The notes under the pieces: model-generated
Database searches by the model: none
Told to the model about the DNA's origin: nothing
What the model saw: the letters and a program-made list of their open reading frames with translations, nothing else
Translations under genes and position numbers: made by a program
Shown here: positions 33,497-42,570 of the stretch, in pieces
How the letters are laid out: each line of letters begins with the position of its first letter
Position numbering within the stretch: the first letter of the stretch is position 1
Assembly (NCBI GenBank): GCA_964465125.1
Contig: CAYXIO010000018.1
Coordinates: forward strand, 4,714-68,713
DNA: 64,000 nt
Source: CAYOHG01 sp964465125
GTDB taxonomy: Bacteria > Planctomycetota > Phycisphaerae > UBA1845 > Fen-1342
Direction of reading: 5' to 3'

Positions 33497-34867
33497 CTAT
33501 CCCGTGCCACCGCCGGCCTGCGCGCGCGTGATCTCGCGCACTTCCGAGCGGACCTGCTGAATCGCCGAGCGAACGCTGGCCAGGAAGCGATTCACCTGCG
33601 TCTCGGCCCGCCCGGTGGTGTCGTGCAGCTCCTCGAGCATGTCGTCCAACTCCAGCATCAGGTGGGTCAGCCAGTCCTGATCGTGCGTCCGCACCTGGGA
33701 CACCACGCTGCGATAGGTCCGCTCGGCCGCGACGAACTCGGCCTCCGTGCAGTCATGACGCCGCACGGTTTCGTGAAAGCGGTGCACACCTTCGGCGATC
33801 GACCGGATTTCCGCCGCCACGGAGCGCTCGCGATCGACCAGGGCCCGCGCGGCCTCGCGGTGCTCATGGCGCGCCCCGCTGTCGCTGAGCTTCTCGCGCA
33901 GCTCGCGGAAGCGCGGCTCCGGCAGCACCAGCGGCTGCGAGGCGTGGATCGAGGAGAGCCGCCGCAGCGCTTTGGCGGCCGTTTCGTGGTCGCCGCGCTC
34001 CGCCGCCGCGAGCGCCACCTGCTCAAGCCGGAGGATTTCCGCCTCGAGCTCGACGCGGCGCCGCTCGACCTGGGCGAGGTCGTAGCGGCAGTGCTCGATC
34101 TGGGCGGTGCTGATGATGTCCGGATAGCGTCGATACAGCGTCACGAGCTGCTCAAGCCGCGGTCGTGCACCGCTCAGGTCGTAGCGCGCGAGACGGGTCT
34201 GAAATTCGCCCAGCTCGCGTCGAAACTGAGCCAGAATCTCCATCAAGCCCGGCGTGCCGCGCGGAGACTCGGAGCGTAGGCTCTGCCAGGGAGGCGGGTT
34301 CGCGGTGGGGCCGGCACGATTGGCCTCCAGCCGTGCTTGCAGCTCGGCCTCGCGCTCCGCGATGCAGGCGCGGATCATCGCCGCCAGCGCGGAGTCGCGC
34401 AGCACGTCCGGGTGATTCAGCGCCCGCTGCGAAACGTAGCTGAGCGAGTTCTGGTCGCGCGCTTCACGCATGATCTCGGAAGAAAGCTGATAGTAGATCG
34501 CGTCGCGGTGACGATGCTCGTGCGGGTTGCCTTGTCCGGCGGGACCGAAGAGGGCCATTCGGGCGAATTCCCGCGCCGCGCCGCGCCATTCCGGCGGGGT
34601 CTCCGGCCGATCGAGCAGGTCGAACGGCAGCGCAGCCCGTTCGCTCAGCCAGCCGCGCGCCGTGAGCCGCCGCAGAACGTCTGCTGCCAGCGGCGCGGGA
34701 AGCACCGAAGCGGCGACGCGCGCCGCGTCCATCGGTGCGAGCTCCCCGGCACGCCTCAGCACGCGCCGCAGGCGCTTGTCCGCGAGAAGAACGCTCCTGG
34801 GCCAGTCTACGCGGGGCTGGTCGGCGGCGGGCACGGCGCTGGGCGCGGACGAGACGTGCGGAAACAC
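33497..34867 (-). CDS. Large cytoplasmic helical protein, function unknown
   Basis: A protein of about 456 residues with no recognised family. The best start is GTG 34867, with GAGGG 8 bases upstream; ATG 34732 is an alternative. Residues about 45-85 (LLADKRLRRVLRRAG onward) look globular. From residue 170 on, the protein is dominated by long Glu/Arg-rich helices, with LARYDLSGARPRLEQLVTLY, RRRVELEAEILRLEQVALAA and TEAEFVAAERTYRSVVSQ as coiled-coil candidates. It lies 113 bases before VanZ on the same strand and upstream of the acyltransferase by 61 bases. Confidence 0.6.
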   Translation of the reverse strand: MFPHVSSAPSAVPAADQPRVDWPRSVLLADKRLRRVLRRAGELAPMDAARVAASVLPAPLAADVLRRLTARGWLSERAALPFDLLDRPETPPEWRGAAREFARMALFGPAGQGNPHEHRHRDAIYYQLSSEIMREARDQNSLSYVSQRALNHPDVLRDSALAAMIRACIAEREAELQARLEANRAGPTANPPPWQSLRSESPRGTPGLMEILAQFRRELGEFQTRLARYDLSGARPRLEQLVTLYRRYPDIISTAQIEHCRYDLAQVERRRVELEAEILRLEQVALAAAERGDHETAAKALRRLSSIHASQPLVLPEPRFRELREKLSDSGARHEHREAARALVDRERSVAAEIRSIAEGVHRFHETVRRHDCTEAEFVAAERTYRSVVSQVRTHDQDWLTHLMLELDDMLEELHDTTGRAETQVNRFLASVRSAIQQVRSEVREITRAQAGGGTG

Positions 34868-34979
34868 GCGAGGACCCTCGTCCAAGGCCTGATCTGTATC
34901 TACGAGTTTACCTCGCGGGGCTCGTTCGGGAAGCCTTTTTTGGAGCTGGGAACCGCGAGTTCGTGTTGCGCCGGACGGC

Positions 34980-35417
34980 TCAGGCTTCGGGCGGCACACG
35001 CCCGACAGGACCGGACGGCCCGCGCGCCACCCAGCGCCGGCGAAGCTCCAGGCCCCCCAGCACCAGCCCGATGCCCGCCACATCGGCGATCCAATCGGCC
35101 AGATCCGGCGTGCGATCGACGAACTGCTGCAAGTACTCGTCCACCCCCGCCCAAAGCGTCAGTACGACCGCGGCCTGCCAGACGAACCAGACCGGCCGGG
35201 GGCGCGAGAGCGTTTCCGCGAACCGCCAGTAGAGAAATGCGAGCATGCCGAACGCGCCGAAATGTGCCAGCGTGTCGCTCTGTTCGGGTCCCGCGATTTG
35301 CAGCCGCGGTAGGTGGGTCAGCGCGAAGAGGAACACCCAGTATGCCGGGAGCACGCGGCGATACCAGTGCGCCCAGGCGGGGGACCAGCTTCGCAGCCAG
35401 TTATTCGAGGCCGACAT
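34980..35417 (-). CDS. VanZ-like membrane protein
   Basis: A 145-residue integral membrane protein with about four predicted helices, including VLPAYWVFLFALTHLP, LAHFGAFGMLAFLYWRFA and LADWIADVAGIGLVLGGLEL. The HFGAFGMLAF and VDEYLQQFVDRTPDLADWIADVAG pattern (read in two parts) is typical of VanZ-like proteins. VanZ gives low-level teicoplanin resistance in enterococci, but most homologues have no known role. Its start overlaps the parA stop by 17 bases. Confidence 0.85.
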   Translation of the reverse strand: MSASNNWLRSWSPAWAHWYRRVLPAYWVFLFALTHLPRLQIAGPEQSDTLAHFGAFGMLAFLYWRFAETLSRPRPVWFVWQAAVVLTLWAGVDEYLQQFVDRTPDLADWIADVAGIGLVLGGLELRRRWVARGPSGPVGRVPPEA

Positions 35418-36303
35418 CCGGATTTCGCTCGGCCGGCATCAGCGGGGACTCTTCCGGCTCCGTCTCGACCACTCCTGAGACGACGGCGGCGCGCGGCCGC
35501 GCGACGGCGGCCGTCGTCACGGGCATGGACTCGATTTCCGCCGCCAGCGCCGCGTAGTCCGTCGCGCCGTGGCTGGCCGGGGCATAGGCGAAGATCGATC
35601 GGCCGAAGCTCGGCGCTTCGGCCAGCTTGATATTCCGGCGAATGCGCGTTTCGAGCACGAACGCCCGATGCCAGGCATCCTCCGGCGTCGCGTTGGCGAG
35701 GAACTGGTCGACGTCGCGGACCACTTCCTGGGCCAGCTTCGTCGCGGTCTCGCACAGGCAGACGACGATGCCGCTGATTCTCAACCCCGGGTTGAGGTGG
35801 GTGCGTACCAGCGTGACGGTTTCGAGCAGCTTGCTGAGTCCCTGCAACGCGAAGAAGTGCGGCTGAAGGGGAATGATGACTTCGTTCGCCGCGACCAGCG
35901 CGTTGATCGACAGCAGGCCGAGCGACGGCGCGCAGTCGAGAATCAGGAAGTCGTAGCTTTCGTGGTAGGCGTCGAGGGCGCGCTGCAAGCGCAGGTCACG
36001 ATCCTCGGCCGCCGCCAGCTCAATCTCGGCACCGACCAGGTCGAGGTGGGCCGGAATGACCGTCACGCGCTCGTCGGCGAAGCGCGCCGTTTCCGCCAGC
36101 GGGTCGCCGTTGACCAGCACGTGATAGATGCTCTTGTCGGTCGGTCCGAGTTCGACGCCCAGGTGCATGGTGGCGTGGGCCTGCGGGTCGGCGTCGATCA
36201 CCAGCACGCGCTTTCCGTTGCGAGCCAGCGCCGCGGCCACGTTGACGGCGGTGGTCGTCTTGCCCACGCCGCCTTTCTGGTTCAGGAATGCGATGGAACG
36301 CAT
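35401..36303 (-). CDS. ParA/Soj-family ATPase
   Basis: A 300-residue deviant Walker A ATPase. The motif KGGVGKTTTAVNVAAALA (residues 9-26) contains the signature first Lys, and LVIDADPQAHATMHLG, FLILDCAPSLGLLSINALVAA and RIRRNIKLAEAPSFGRSIF are typical of Soj/ParA. It partitions DNA or positions protein cargo. No parB gene is in the window. ATG 36303 was chosen for the canonical N-terminus MRSIAFLNQ. A TATACT box lies 7 bases upstream, which suggests a leaderless message. The C-terminal 40 residues are Pro/Ala-rich. Confidence 0.93.
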   Translation of the reverse strand: MRSIAFLNQKGGVGKTTTAVNVAAALARNGKRVLVIDADPQAHATMHLGVELGPTDKSIYHVLVNGDPLAETARFADERVTVIPAHLDLVGAEIELAAAEDRDLRLQRALDAYHESYDFLILDCAPSLGLLSINALVAANEVIIPLQPHFFALQGLSKLLETVTLVRTHLNPGLRISGIVVCLCETATKLAQEVVRDVDQFLANATPEDAWHRAFVLETRIRRNIKLAEAPSFGRSIFAYAPASHGATDYAALAAEIESMPVTTAAVARPRAAVVSGVVETEPEESPLMPAERNPDVGLE

Positions 36304-36310
36304 GGGCTTG

Positions 36311-36316
36311 AGTATA
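36311..36316 (-). promoter_or_regulatory. -10 box placed for a leaderless parA transcript
   Basis: TATACT on the minus strand ends 7 bases before the parA ATG, with no ribosome site between. A TTGTCG lies 22 bases upstream, too far for a standard -35. Confidence 0.4.
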
Positions 36317-36394
36317 CGCGGAGCAGGACGTTGCGGCGCGACAACTCGTTTGCCGCCGACTTGCTGCTCGGCCGAATGCGCAAGCGGCGGCGGC

Positions 36395-37045
36395 TCAGGT
36401 TTCGCTCCTGACACTCGCCCGGTTGATCAGCGCGAGCAGAACGAAGCAGATGCCGATCAGGACGAGGACGATCGGAAGCGCGCGGCTCATGTCGCCCTGC
36501 TCGTAGGCCGAGTAAACGGCAATCGGCATGGTGAGCCGCCCGGGGTTCCAGCCGAACACCATGACCGTGGCGCCGAATTCTCCCAGCGCCCGGGCGAAGC
36601 AGAGCGCGATCCCGCCGTAGATTCCGTTGGCGGCGACCGGCAGGCTGACGTGCCAGAACGTCTGGGTTCGCGAAGCTCCGAGCAAGGCGGCCATCTCGAT
36701 CATCTGGGGGTCGATCGCGCGGAAGGCGGATTTCGCCGGCAGGTAGAGCAGCGGGAAGGAGACGACCGCCGCCGCCAGCACGGCGCCTTCGACGCGGAAC
36801 AGCGGGGTGTAGCCGAACGCGTCCGACAGCCAGCTCCCCAGCAGCCCGCGCGCCCCGAAGAGCACGACCAGCGCGTAGCCGACGACCGTCGGCGGCAGCA
36901 CCAGCGGCAGTGTGAGGATCGTCTCGATCGCGCTTTGCCCGCGAAAGTGAGCGCGCGACAAGCGATGCGCCAGCGGAATCGCGACCAGCGCGGCCAGCAC
37001 CGTCGCCGAGGACGCCACAATCAGCGATAGAAGGACTGGACTCAC
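36395..37045 (-). CDS. modB: Molybdate ABC transporter permease ModB
   Basis: A 216-residue membrane permease with five or six predicted helices. The EAA loop that docks the ATPase is in EMAALLGASRTQTFWHVSLP, and PLVLPPTVVGYALVVLFG and ALCFARALGEFGATVMVFG are typical of ModB/CysT-type permeases. It starts at GTG 37045, overlapping the modA stop codon (GTGA), which indicates translational coupling. The ATPase ModC is not in the window; downstream lies parA. Confidence 0.92.
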   Translation of the reverse strand: MSPVLLSLIVASSATVLAALVAIPLAHRLSRAHFRGQSAIETILTLPLVLPPTVVGYALVVLFGARGLLGSWLSDAFGYTPLFRVEGAVLAAAVVSFPLLYLPAKSAFRAIDPQMIEMAALLGASRTQTFWHVSLPVAANGIYGGIALCFARALGEFGATVMVFGWNPGRLTMPIAVYSAYEQGDMSRALPIVLVLIGICFVLLALINRASVRSET

Positions 37046-37887
37046 GGAGGCGGCTCGTTGCCTGAGGGCGCCGAGGTCGGTTGCGTGCCGGCGGCGCGCG
37101 GTTCCGCGCCGGACGGAACGCAGAAGCCGAACCGCTCGAAGCGGCGCGCCGTTCGCGGCCCATTCAGGTACTCCATGAACTCCGCGCCGACCGGCTTCCG
37201 CCGGCTTGATTTCATGACTACGGCACAGTATTCGATCGGCCGGTGCCAAGCGGGGTCGGCCGTGGCCACGATGACCACGCGCTGCGGATCGGCAAGCGCG
37301 TCGGTTGCGTAGACGATCCCAGCCTGGACCTCGCCGCGCGCCACGTAATCCAGCACCTGTCGGACGTTCGAGCCGTACGTCAGCCGCGTCTGTAACGGGT
37401 CGAGCAGATGCAGGGTTTCCAGCGTCTGCCGCGCATACAGACCCGCCGGCACCGTGCCCGGCGATCCGATCGCCACGCGGCCGACGGCCGGATCGGCAAG
37501 CTGCTGGAAGCCGTGCAGCGTCGATCCGTCGTTGCGCGGAACGATCAGCACGAGCCGGTTGCCGGCGAAGACCCTGCGTCCGAGCGGTGCGACCAGCCCC
37601 TCATTCTCCAGAGCGTCGATCTGCTCGTGCGCCGCGGACAGGAACACGTCGATGGGCGCCCCGTTGCGCAGTTGGGCCATCAGTTGTCCCGAGGAGCCGA
37701 ACGATGGCACCAGCCTTGTGCCGGTTTCCTTCCTGAAATCGATCCCGATCGACTCCAGCGCGGCGCGCAGGCTGATGGCCGCCGCAACGCGAAGCTCGTC
37801 GTACGCGTACGCGCCGGCGGCTCCCGCACCGAGCGTCAGCAACAGCAGTGCGACGGCGACCTGCGCTCGGCGCGGCGTCCCCGGCAT
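37042..37887 (-). CDS. modA: Molybdate-binding periplasmic protein ModA
   Basis: A 281-residue solute-binding protein for molybdate or tungstate. A signal peptide (VAVALLLLTLGAGAAGAYA) is followed by the ligand-binding blocks ELRVAAAISLRAALESIG, PSFGSSGQLMAQLRNGAPID and VFLSAAHEQIDALENEG. Later, YARQTLETLHLLD and AGIVYATDAL match the family. ATG 37887 was chosen because it starts the signal peptide. The C-tail is Pro/Ser-rich. It is divergent from the MBOAT gene. Confidence 0.92.
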   Translation of the reverse strand: MPGTPRRAQVAVALLLLTLGAGAAGAYAYDELRVAAAISLRAALESIGIDFRKETGTRLVPSFGSSGQLMAQLRNGAPIDVFLSAAHEQIDALENEGLVAPLGRRVFAGNRLVLIVPRNDGSTLHGFQQLADPAVGRVAIGSPGTVPAGLYARQTLETLHLLDPLQTRLTYGSNVRQVLDYVARGEVQAGIVYATDALADPQRVVIVATADPAWHRPIEYCAVVMKSSRRKPVGAEFMEYLNGPRTARRFERFGFCVPSGAEPRAAGTQPTSAPSGNEPPP

Positions 37888-38078
37888 GCTCGACCTCGTC
37901 GTTTGACGGCAGCCCTTCGGCTTACGTCGCGATCCCCATGGCGCGCGGCTCCGTCGGCCTTCCGCGATCTCAGGTCGCCGCGCCCTCCGCTCATCGTATC
38001 CCCGCGCAGCATCCCGCGCCGATGGCGGCTCCCTTGCGTTCGCAAGGTCAGACTGTACGGTACCCGCCGCGGACCCGG

Positions 38079-39602
38079 ATGCGTCCTGTTCAGCGGGGTT
38101 TTCGACTGACGCACGTGGCGACACTTGCCGACTGGAGTACGGTCTTCGCGGACCTGTCGGACCGACTGCTGGCGCCGCTGCGCCAGGTGGACTGGTCCGA
38201 CGGGCGCGGCTTCTGGCTCGGCGTGCTGCTGGACGACCGCTTCCTGGTCGCGTGGGCGATTCCCTTCACGATCGCCCTGTTGATGATTCCGCCGCGGTAT
38301 CTGCGGCAGGCGATCGTCGCCGGAGGTCTTGCATTCCTGGTCGGCGTTTTCGGTGTGCTCTACGCGGGGTTCTGGATTCTGCTCGTGCTGGGGCTGCATC
38401 GCCTAAGCGAGGTCTTCGCGCGCGAGGTTCGCCGAACGGACGTAGCCCCGTGGGCGCCGCCGCTGGCGGCCGGCGCGATTCTCACGGGCGGCTACTTCGC
38501 GTCGTTCTTCATTGCCCGCATTCCGCTGCCGGAGGATTGGAACGCCTGGCTCTACCAGCACGTGCCCTGGGTGTTTCCGCTCGGGCTGCGCGGGCTGGGC
38601 TGGGAGCCGGACTGGCGCGCGTGGCTGCCGGCGGAACTTCGGCGGGGTCCACCGCCGCTGCTGGCGAGCCTCTTCTGGAATCCGCACAACATCGGGACGG
38701 CCTACGTCGCGATTCGGATGCTGCACTACTTTTCTGAGATTCGCCGCGGAACGCTGCCGCCCGAGCGCCGCAGCCGGCTGAACTTCGTGTCGTACCTGTG
38801 CTACGCGCCGGCGCTGATGCAGGGACCGATCGAGCGCTTCGACCGCTTCCACGACGAGCTTTCGAGCTGCGCGTCGCGTCGCGGCTGGCACCAGCTCTCG
38901 CCGGCGCTGGCGCGAATCGCGCTCGGCTACTTCAAGAGCCTCGTTTCGACCGTGTACTTCATGCCGCTGATGCGCAGCGAGTACCTCTCGGGCCGATACT
39001 GGCAGCATCCCGAGCAGATCGAGAGCACCTGGTTTCTCTATTTCGGGCCGTACATCCACATTCTCTGGCTCTATCTGGAATTCAGCGGGTACTGCGACAT
39101 CAGCGCCGGACTGGGGCGCCTGCTCGGCTATCGGCAGGTCGAGAATTTCGCCATGCCCTGGATCGCCCGCAGCCTGCGCGAGTTCTGGCGGCGCTGGCAC
39201 ATCAGCCTGTCGACGCTGCTGCGCGACTACATCTACATCCCGCTCGGGGGCAATCGCGGCCGCGTCACGCTCCACCTGTGTGTGACCTTTGCGTTGATCG
39301 GCATCTGGCATGCCCCGCAGCTCCAGCTCCTGGCCTGGGGCTTCCTGATGGGCGCGATGCTCTCCCTCAATCAGCGCTGGGTCGCGTGGATGAAGCACCT
39401 GGATGAGCAGCCCGCAGCGCGGCTCGCGCACGTCCGCCGCGCCTGGCTGAAGCTCCGGCCGCTGCCGCAGTTGCTTTCCTGGGCGCTGACGCAGCATTGC
39501 TTCGCCCACTCGCTGCTGCTGTTCTTCGGCGGCAACGCGATCTTCTCGGTGACCGCGGAGTTGCTGCGCCGCCTGGCGGCTGCGCTGGGCTGGGGCGGCT
39601 AG
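38079..39602 (+). CDS. MBOAT family O-acyltransferase (AlgI-like)
   Basis: A membrane-bound O-acyltransferase of about 507 residues with around ten hydrophobic segments. The conserved His is in ALIGIWHAPQLQLLAWG (about residue 410), and SLREFWRRWHISLSTLLRDY with IYIPLGGNRG are the characteristic MBOAT blocks. AlgI-type enzymes acetylate exported polysaccharides together with an AlgJ/AlgX partner, but no such partner is adjacent. The start is uncertain: ATG 38079 or GTG 38115. A glycosyltransferase gene follows 47 bases later. Confidence 0.9.
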   Translation: MRPVQRGFRLTHVATLADWSTVFADLSDRLLAPLRQVDWSDGRGFWLGVLLDDRFLVAWAIPFTIALLMIPPRYLRQAIVAGGLAFLVGVFGVLYAGFWILLVLGLHRLSEVFAREVRRTDVAPWAPPLAAGAILTGGYFASFFIARIPLPEDWNAWLYQHVPWVFPLGLRGLGWEPDWRAWLPAELRRGPPPLLASLFWNPHNIGTAYVAIRMLHYFSEIRRGTLPPERRSRLNFVSYLCYAPALMQGPIERFDRFHDELSSCASRRGWHQLSPALARIALGYFKSLVSTVYFMPLMRSEYLSGRYWQHPEQIESTWFLYFGPYIHILWLYLEFSGYCDISAGLGRLLGYRQVENFAMPWIARSLREFWRRWHISLSTLLRDYIYIPLGGNRGRVTLHLCVTFALIGIWHAPQLQLLAWGFLMGAMLSLNQRWVAWMKHLDEQPAARLAHVRRAWLKLRPLPQLLSWALTQHCFAHSLLLFFGGNAIFSVTAELLRRLAAALGWGG

Positions 39603-39649
39603 TCGCGGGGCTCGCGATCCGACTCGCAAGCAAGTACCGTGTGGCCGGC

Positions 39650-40987
39650 ATGCACGTGCTCTTCGCGACGATGCAGTTCGGACGTGGCTACGGGCAGGGA
39701 GCGGAGCGCTACCTGCGATTGCTGGCCGAGGGGCTCAGCGCGCTGGGGCACCAGGCCACCGTGCTGGCGGGCGACCCGGAGCAGCGCGGTGCGTCCCTGC
39801 CGCTGGGGGCGCCGGTCGAGGGGCGGCCGCGGACGCTGGCCTATCCGTCGCAGGGCTGGATGGCGATTCAGGGGTTGCCGCCGGCGACTCTGGTGCCGCT
39901 GCTGCGCGAATTGCGTCCCGACCTGGTTCACGTCGTCAATCCGGGCCACATCGGCTTGGGGTTACTGGAAGCCGGCCAAGTCGCGGGAATCCCGGTCGTC
40001 GTGACCGTGGTTGACTTCTGGTGGCTCTGCCCCAAACACACGCTCTGGCATTCGAGCGGGCGGAACTGCACCGGTGACGTCTCGTGGCGCGAGTGCCTGG
40101 CCTGCATTGCTGCCGAGCGCGAGCAAAGCTGGCGACAGGTGCTCGCGCGCCTGCCGGGGGTTCGAACGACCGTCCTGCCGGTGTTGTACCAGGCGCGCTG
40201 GGCCAGCCGGGGCGTGCGAGCGGACGAGCGCCGCCGCTGGCGCCGACGGCGCGAATGGGTGCTGGGCGAGCTCAACCGCGCCGCCGCGGTGATCGTTCTG
40301 TCTCGCACCGCCGAGCAGGTTCTCGGGCCGGCGCTGCGCGGTCCGCGCGTGGCCCGCATCACCAACGGCTTGGAGCCGCACTGGTTCGAGCCGACCAACG
40401 AAGCTCGGCCGGCGGTCGCGACCGGCGAGGGCGGAACGACGATCGGATTTGCGGGTGCGCTGGCGCCGCACAAGGGGCCGCACGTACTGCTTGAAGCGGC
40501 GCGGCGGCTCGACTGGCCGAGATTGAAACTGCGGCTGGCCGGACGATTCTCCGACGCGATCTATGAGCAGGCGCTGCGGCGGCTTGGCGATCGACGATCG
40601 GTGGATTTCGTCGGCGCACTGCCCGCCAGGCAGATGCCCGAGTTCCTTCGACGCCTCGACGTGCTGGTGGTCCCGAGTTTGTGGCTGGAAAACGTGCCGA
40701 TGATCGTCCTGGAAGCGCAGGCCTGCGGCACTCCAGTGCTCGTGTCCGACGTGGGCGGCATCCGCGAGATCGTGAAGGATCCGATGGCGCGGTTTCGCGC
40801 GGGGTCGGCGGAGGACCTGGCGCGTTGCCTGGAAGCCTGGCGCGCGAGCGGCGGCGCTTCGGTGCGACCGCGCGTACCGACCGTGGATGAGATGGTCGCG
40901 CATACGCTGGCGGTCTATCAGGAGGTCGTTGCCGCTTCGGCTTCCGGCTCGGAGTCGCGCGCGGTACGCTCCTCGCCCCGCGGATGA
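39650..40987 (+). CDS. Glycosyltransferase family 4
   Basis: A 445-residue GT-B glycosyltransferase. The N-terminal domain has LFATMQFGRGYGQGAERYL and VVTVVDFWWLCPKHTLWH, a feature of group 1 transferases. Four Cys in CTGDVSWRECLACI could form a metal or structural cluster. The donor domain has IGFAGALAPHKGPHVLLEAA, LVVPSLWLENVPMIVLEAQA and GTPVLVSDVGGI. ATG 39650 follows GTG 39641 in frame. With the upstream MBOAT gene it probably builds an acylated surface glycan. Confidence 0.9.
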   Translation: MHVLFATMQFGRGYGQGAERYLRLLAEGLSALGHQATVLAGDPEQRGASLPLGAPVEGRPRTLAYPSQGWMAIQGLPPATLVPLLRELRPDLVHVVNPGHIGLGLLEAGQVAGIPVVVTVVDFWWLCPKHTLWHSSGRNCTGDVSWRECLACIAAEREQSWRQVLARLPGVRTTVLPVLYQARWASRGVRADERRRWRRRREWVLGELNRAAAVIVLSRTAEQVLGPALRGPRVARITNGLEPHWFEPTNEARPAVATGEGGTTIGFAGALAPHKGPHVLLEAARRLDWPRLKLRLAGRFSDAIYEQALRRLGDRRSVDFVGALPARQMPEFLRRLDVLVVPSLWLENVPMIVLEAQACGTPVLVSDVGGIREIVKDPMARFRAGSAEDLARCLEAWRASGGASVRPRVPTVDEMVAHTLAVYQEVVAASASGSESRAVRSSPRG

Positions 40988-41017
40988 GAACGGGCCGGGG
41001 ATCAGAAAGGGTGACGG

Positions 41018-42508
41018 ATGCGATCGAACGGTACGCGGTTCGAGTTTGGTGCGGCGCCGCGCAGCGGGGTGCTTGGGCAGGTCCTGTTGGTCCCGCTGCC
41101 CAGCGCGCCGCATCCGCCGCTGCCGCTGCTGCGGGCGGTTGACGCCCTGTGTGACGATTCGATCTCGCGGCTGGTCGATGCGGCGGCGGTGTCTGAGGAA
41201 GTCGGACAACTGACTCACAGCGTATCGGCAGGGCGCATTCCGCGCGTGCTCGTGGCGAGCCTGGGCGACAATGACAAGCTTGACGGCGAGGCGTTGCGCA
41301 CCGTCGGCGGGAAAGTCGCTGCCTGGCTGATCGCGCAGCGCGTTTCGGAAGCCACCCTGTGGCTCGGCGGACTCGCGCCGTGCGCGGTGGAAAACACGGT
41401 CGGCGAGTTTCTGCTCGGCATGATGCTGGCGGGCTTCCGCTTCAACGAGTACCGCGCCGCCGACCGAAAGACCCCCGCGCGCATCCGCATCGCGCTGCGG
41501 GCCCCCGAAAGCGCCCAAGTGAGCGCGGCGAACGAGGCCGCCCGCACGGCGTCGATCGTCGCCGACGCGGTCGCCACCTGTAAACGCCTGGGGCACCTGC
41601 CGCCGAACGCGCTGCACCCGGCCTCGCTGCCCGACGAAGTCCGCGCGCTGGCACGCCGCGCCAAACTCAAGTGCGAGGTTCTGAACGTCCCCGCGCTGCG
41701 GAAACTCGGCATGAACGGGCTGCTGTCGGTCGGCGTCGGCTCGCAGCACCCGCCTTGTCTGATTCGGCTCGAATATCGCGGCGCGCCGCGGGCCGGAACG
41801 GAGGTCGTGCTGGTCGGGAAGACCATCACGTTCGACACCGGCGGCTACTCGATCAAGACCGCCGACGGCATGGAGAAGATGAAATTCGACATGTGCGGCG
41901 GCGCGACGGTCGTGGGCGTGATGCAGGCGGCCGCGGCGCTGCGCGTGAGGTGCAATCTGATCGGGCTGCTGGCGGTGGCGGAGAACGCGGTCAGCGGCGC
42001 GGCGTACAAGCCCGGCGACATTCTTCGCGTGGCCAGCGGCAAGACGGTCGAGATCACGAATACTGACGCGGAAGGTCGCCTCGTGCTCGCGGACGCGCTC
42101 TGGTATGCCCAGAAGCACTGCAAGCCGACCGCGCTGATCAACCTGGCGACGCTGACGGGAGGGGCGGTGCTGGCGCTGGGTCGCGAGGCCGCCTGCCTGA
42201 TGGGCAATAACGACGAATTGGCCGGCGCGCTGGGCGAGAGCGGCCGCCGCACACGCGAGCGCCTCTGGCGCCTGCCGCTGTGGGACGAGTATCGCGATCT
42301 CATCAAGGGGCAGGACGCGGACATTCGGAATTCCGGCAGCAAGCGCCAGGCGCTGACGATCGTCGGAGGCATGTTCCTCAAGGAATTCGTGCAGGATGCC
42401 ACGCCCTGGGCGCACCTGGACATCGCGGCAACCGCCACGGACGAGGGTGGCCGCGCGACCGGTTTCGGCGTGCGATTGCTGCTCGACTTCCTGACGAACC
42501 GACCGTAG
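41018..42508 (+). CDS. pepA: Leucyl aminopeptidase (M17 family)
   Basis: A 496-residue cytosol aminopeptidase. The signature NTDAEGRLVLADAL (about residues 347-360) and the metal/catalytic blocks GKTITFDTGGYSIKTADGME and MKFDMCGGATVVGVM are intact. LPLWDEYRDLIKGQDADIRN and AHLDIAATA complete the family. The canonical GG-x-S-x-K is GGYSIK. AGAAAGG-like sequence precedes ATG 41018. It acts in cytoplasmic peptide turnover. Confidence 0.95.
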   Translation: MRSNGTRFEFGAAPRSGVLGQVLLVPLPSAPHPPLPLLRAVDALCDDSISRLVDAAAVSEEVGQLTHSVSAGRIPRVLVASLGDNDKLDGEALRTVGGKVAAWLIAQRVSEATLWLGGLAPCAVENTVGEFLLGMMLAGFRFNEYRAADRKTPARIRIALRAPESAQVSAANEAARTASIVADAVATCKRLGHLPPNALHPASLPDEVRALARRAKLKCEVLNVPALRKLGMNGLLSVGVGSQHPPCLIRLEYRGAPRAGTEVVLVGKTITFDTGGYSIKTADGMEKMKFDMCGGATVVGVMQAAAALRVRCNLIGLLAVAENAVSGAAYKPGDILRVASGKTVEITNTDAEGRLVLADALWYAQKHCKPTALINLATLTGGAVLALGREAACLMGNNDELAGALGESGRRTRERLWRLPLWDEYRDLIKGQDADIRNSGSKRQALTIVGGMFLKEFVQDATPWAHLDIAATATDEGGRATGFGVRLLLDFLTNRP

Positions 42509-42570
42509 CGGCGGAACTCGGAGCCGGCGCGCGGCGCGGCGGCGATCGCGTCACATGGGGGGTTCACGCC

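Noticed and set aside
35401..36303. A chromosome partition locus or replication origin
   Set aside because: Only a ParA-type ATPase is present; no parB, parS-like site, dnaA or rsmG was seen.
39962..42415. An 817-codon open frame on the minus strand
   Set aside because: It is antisense to a glycosyltransferase and the leucyl aminopeptidase and has composition typical of shadow frames.
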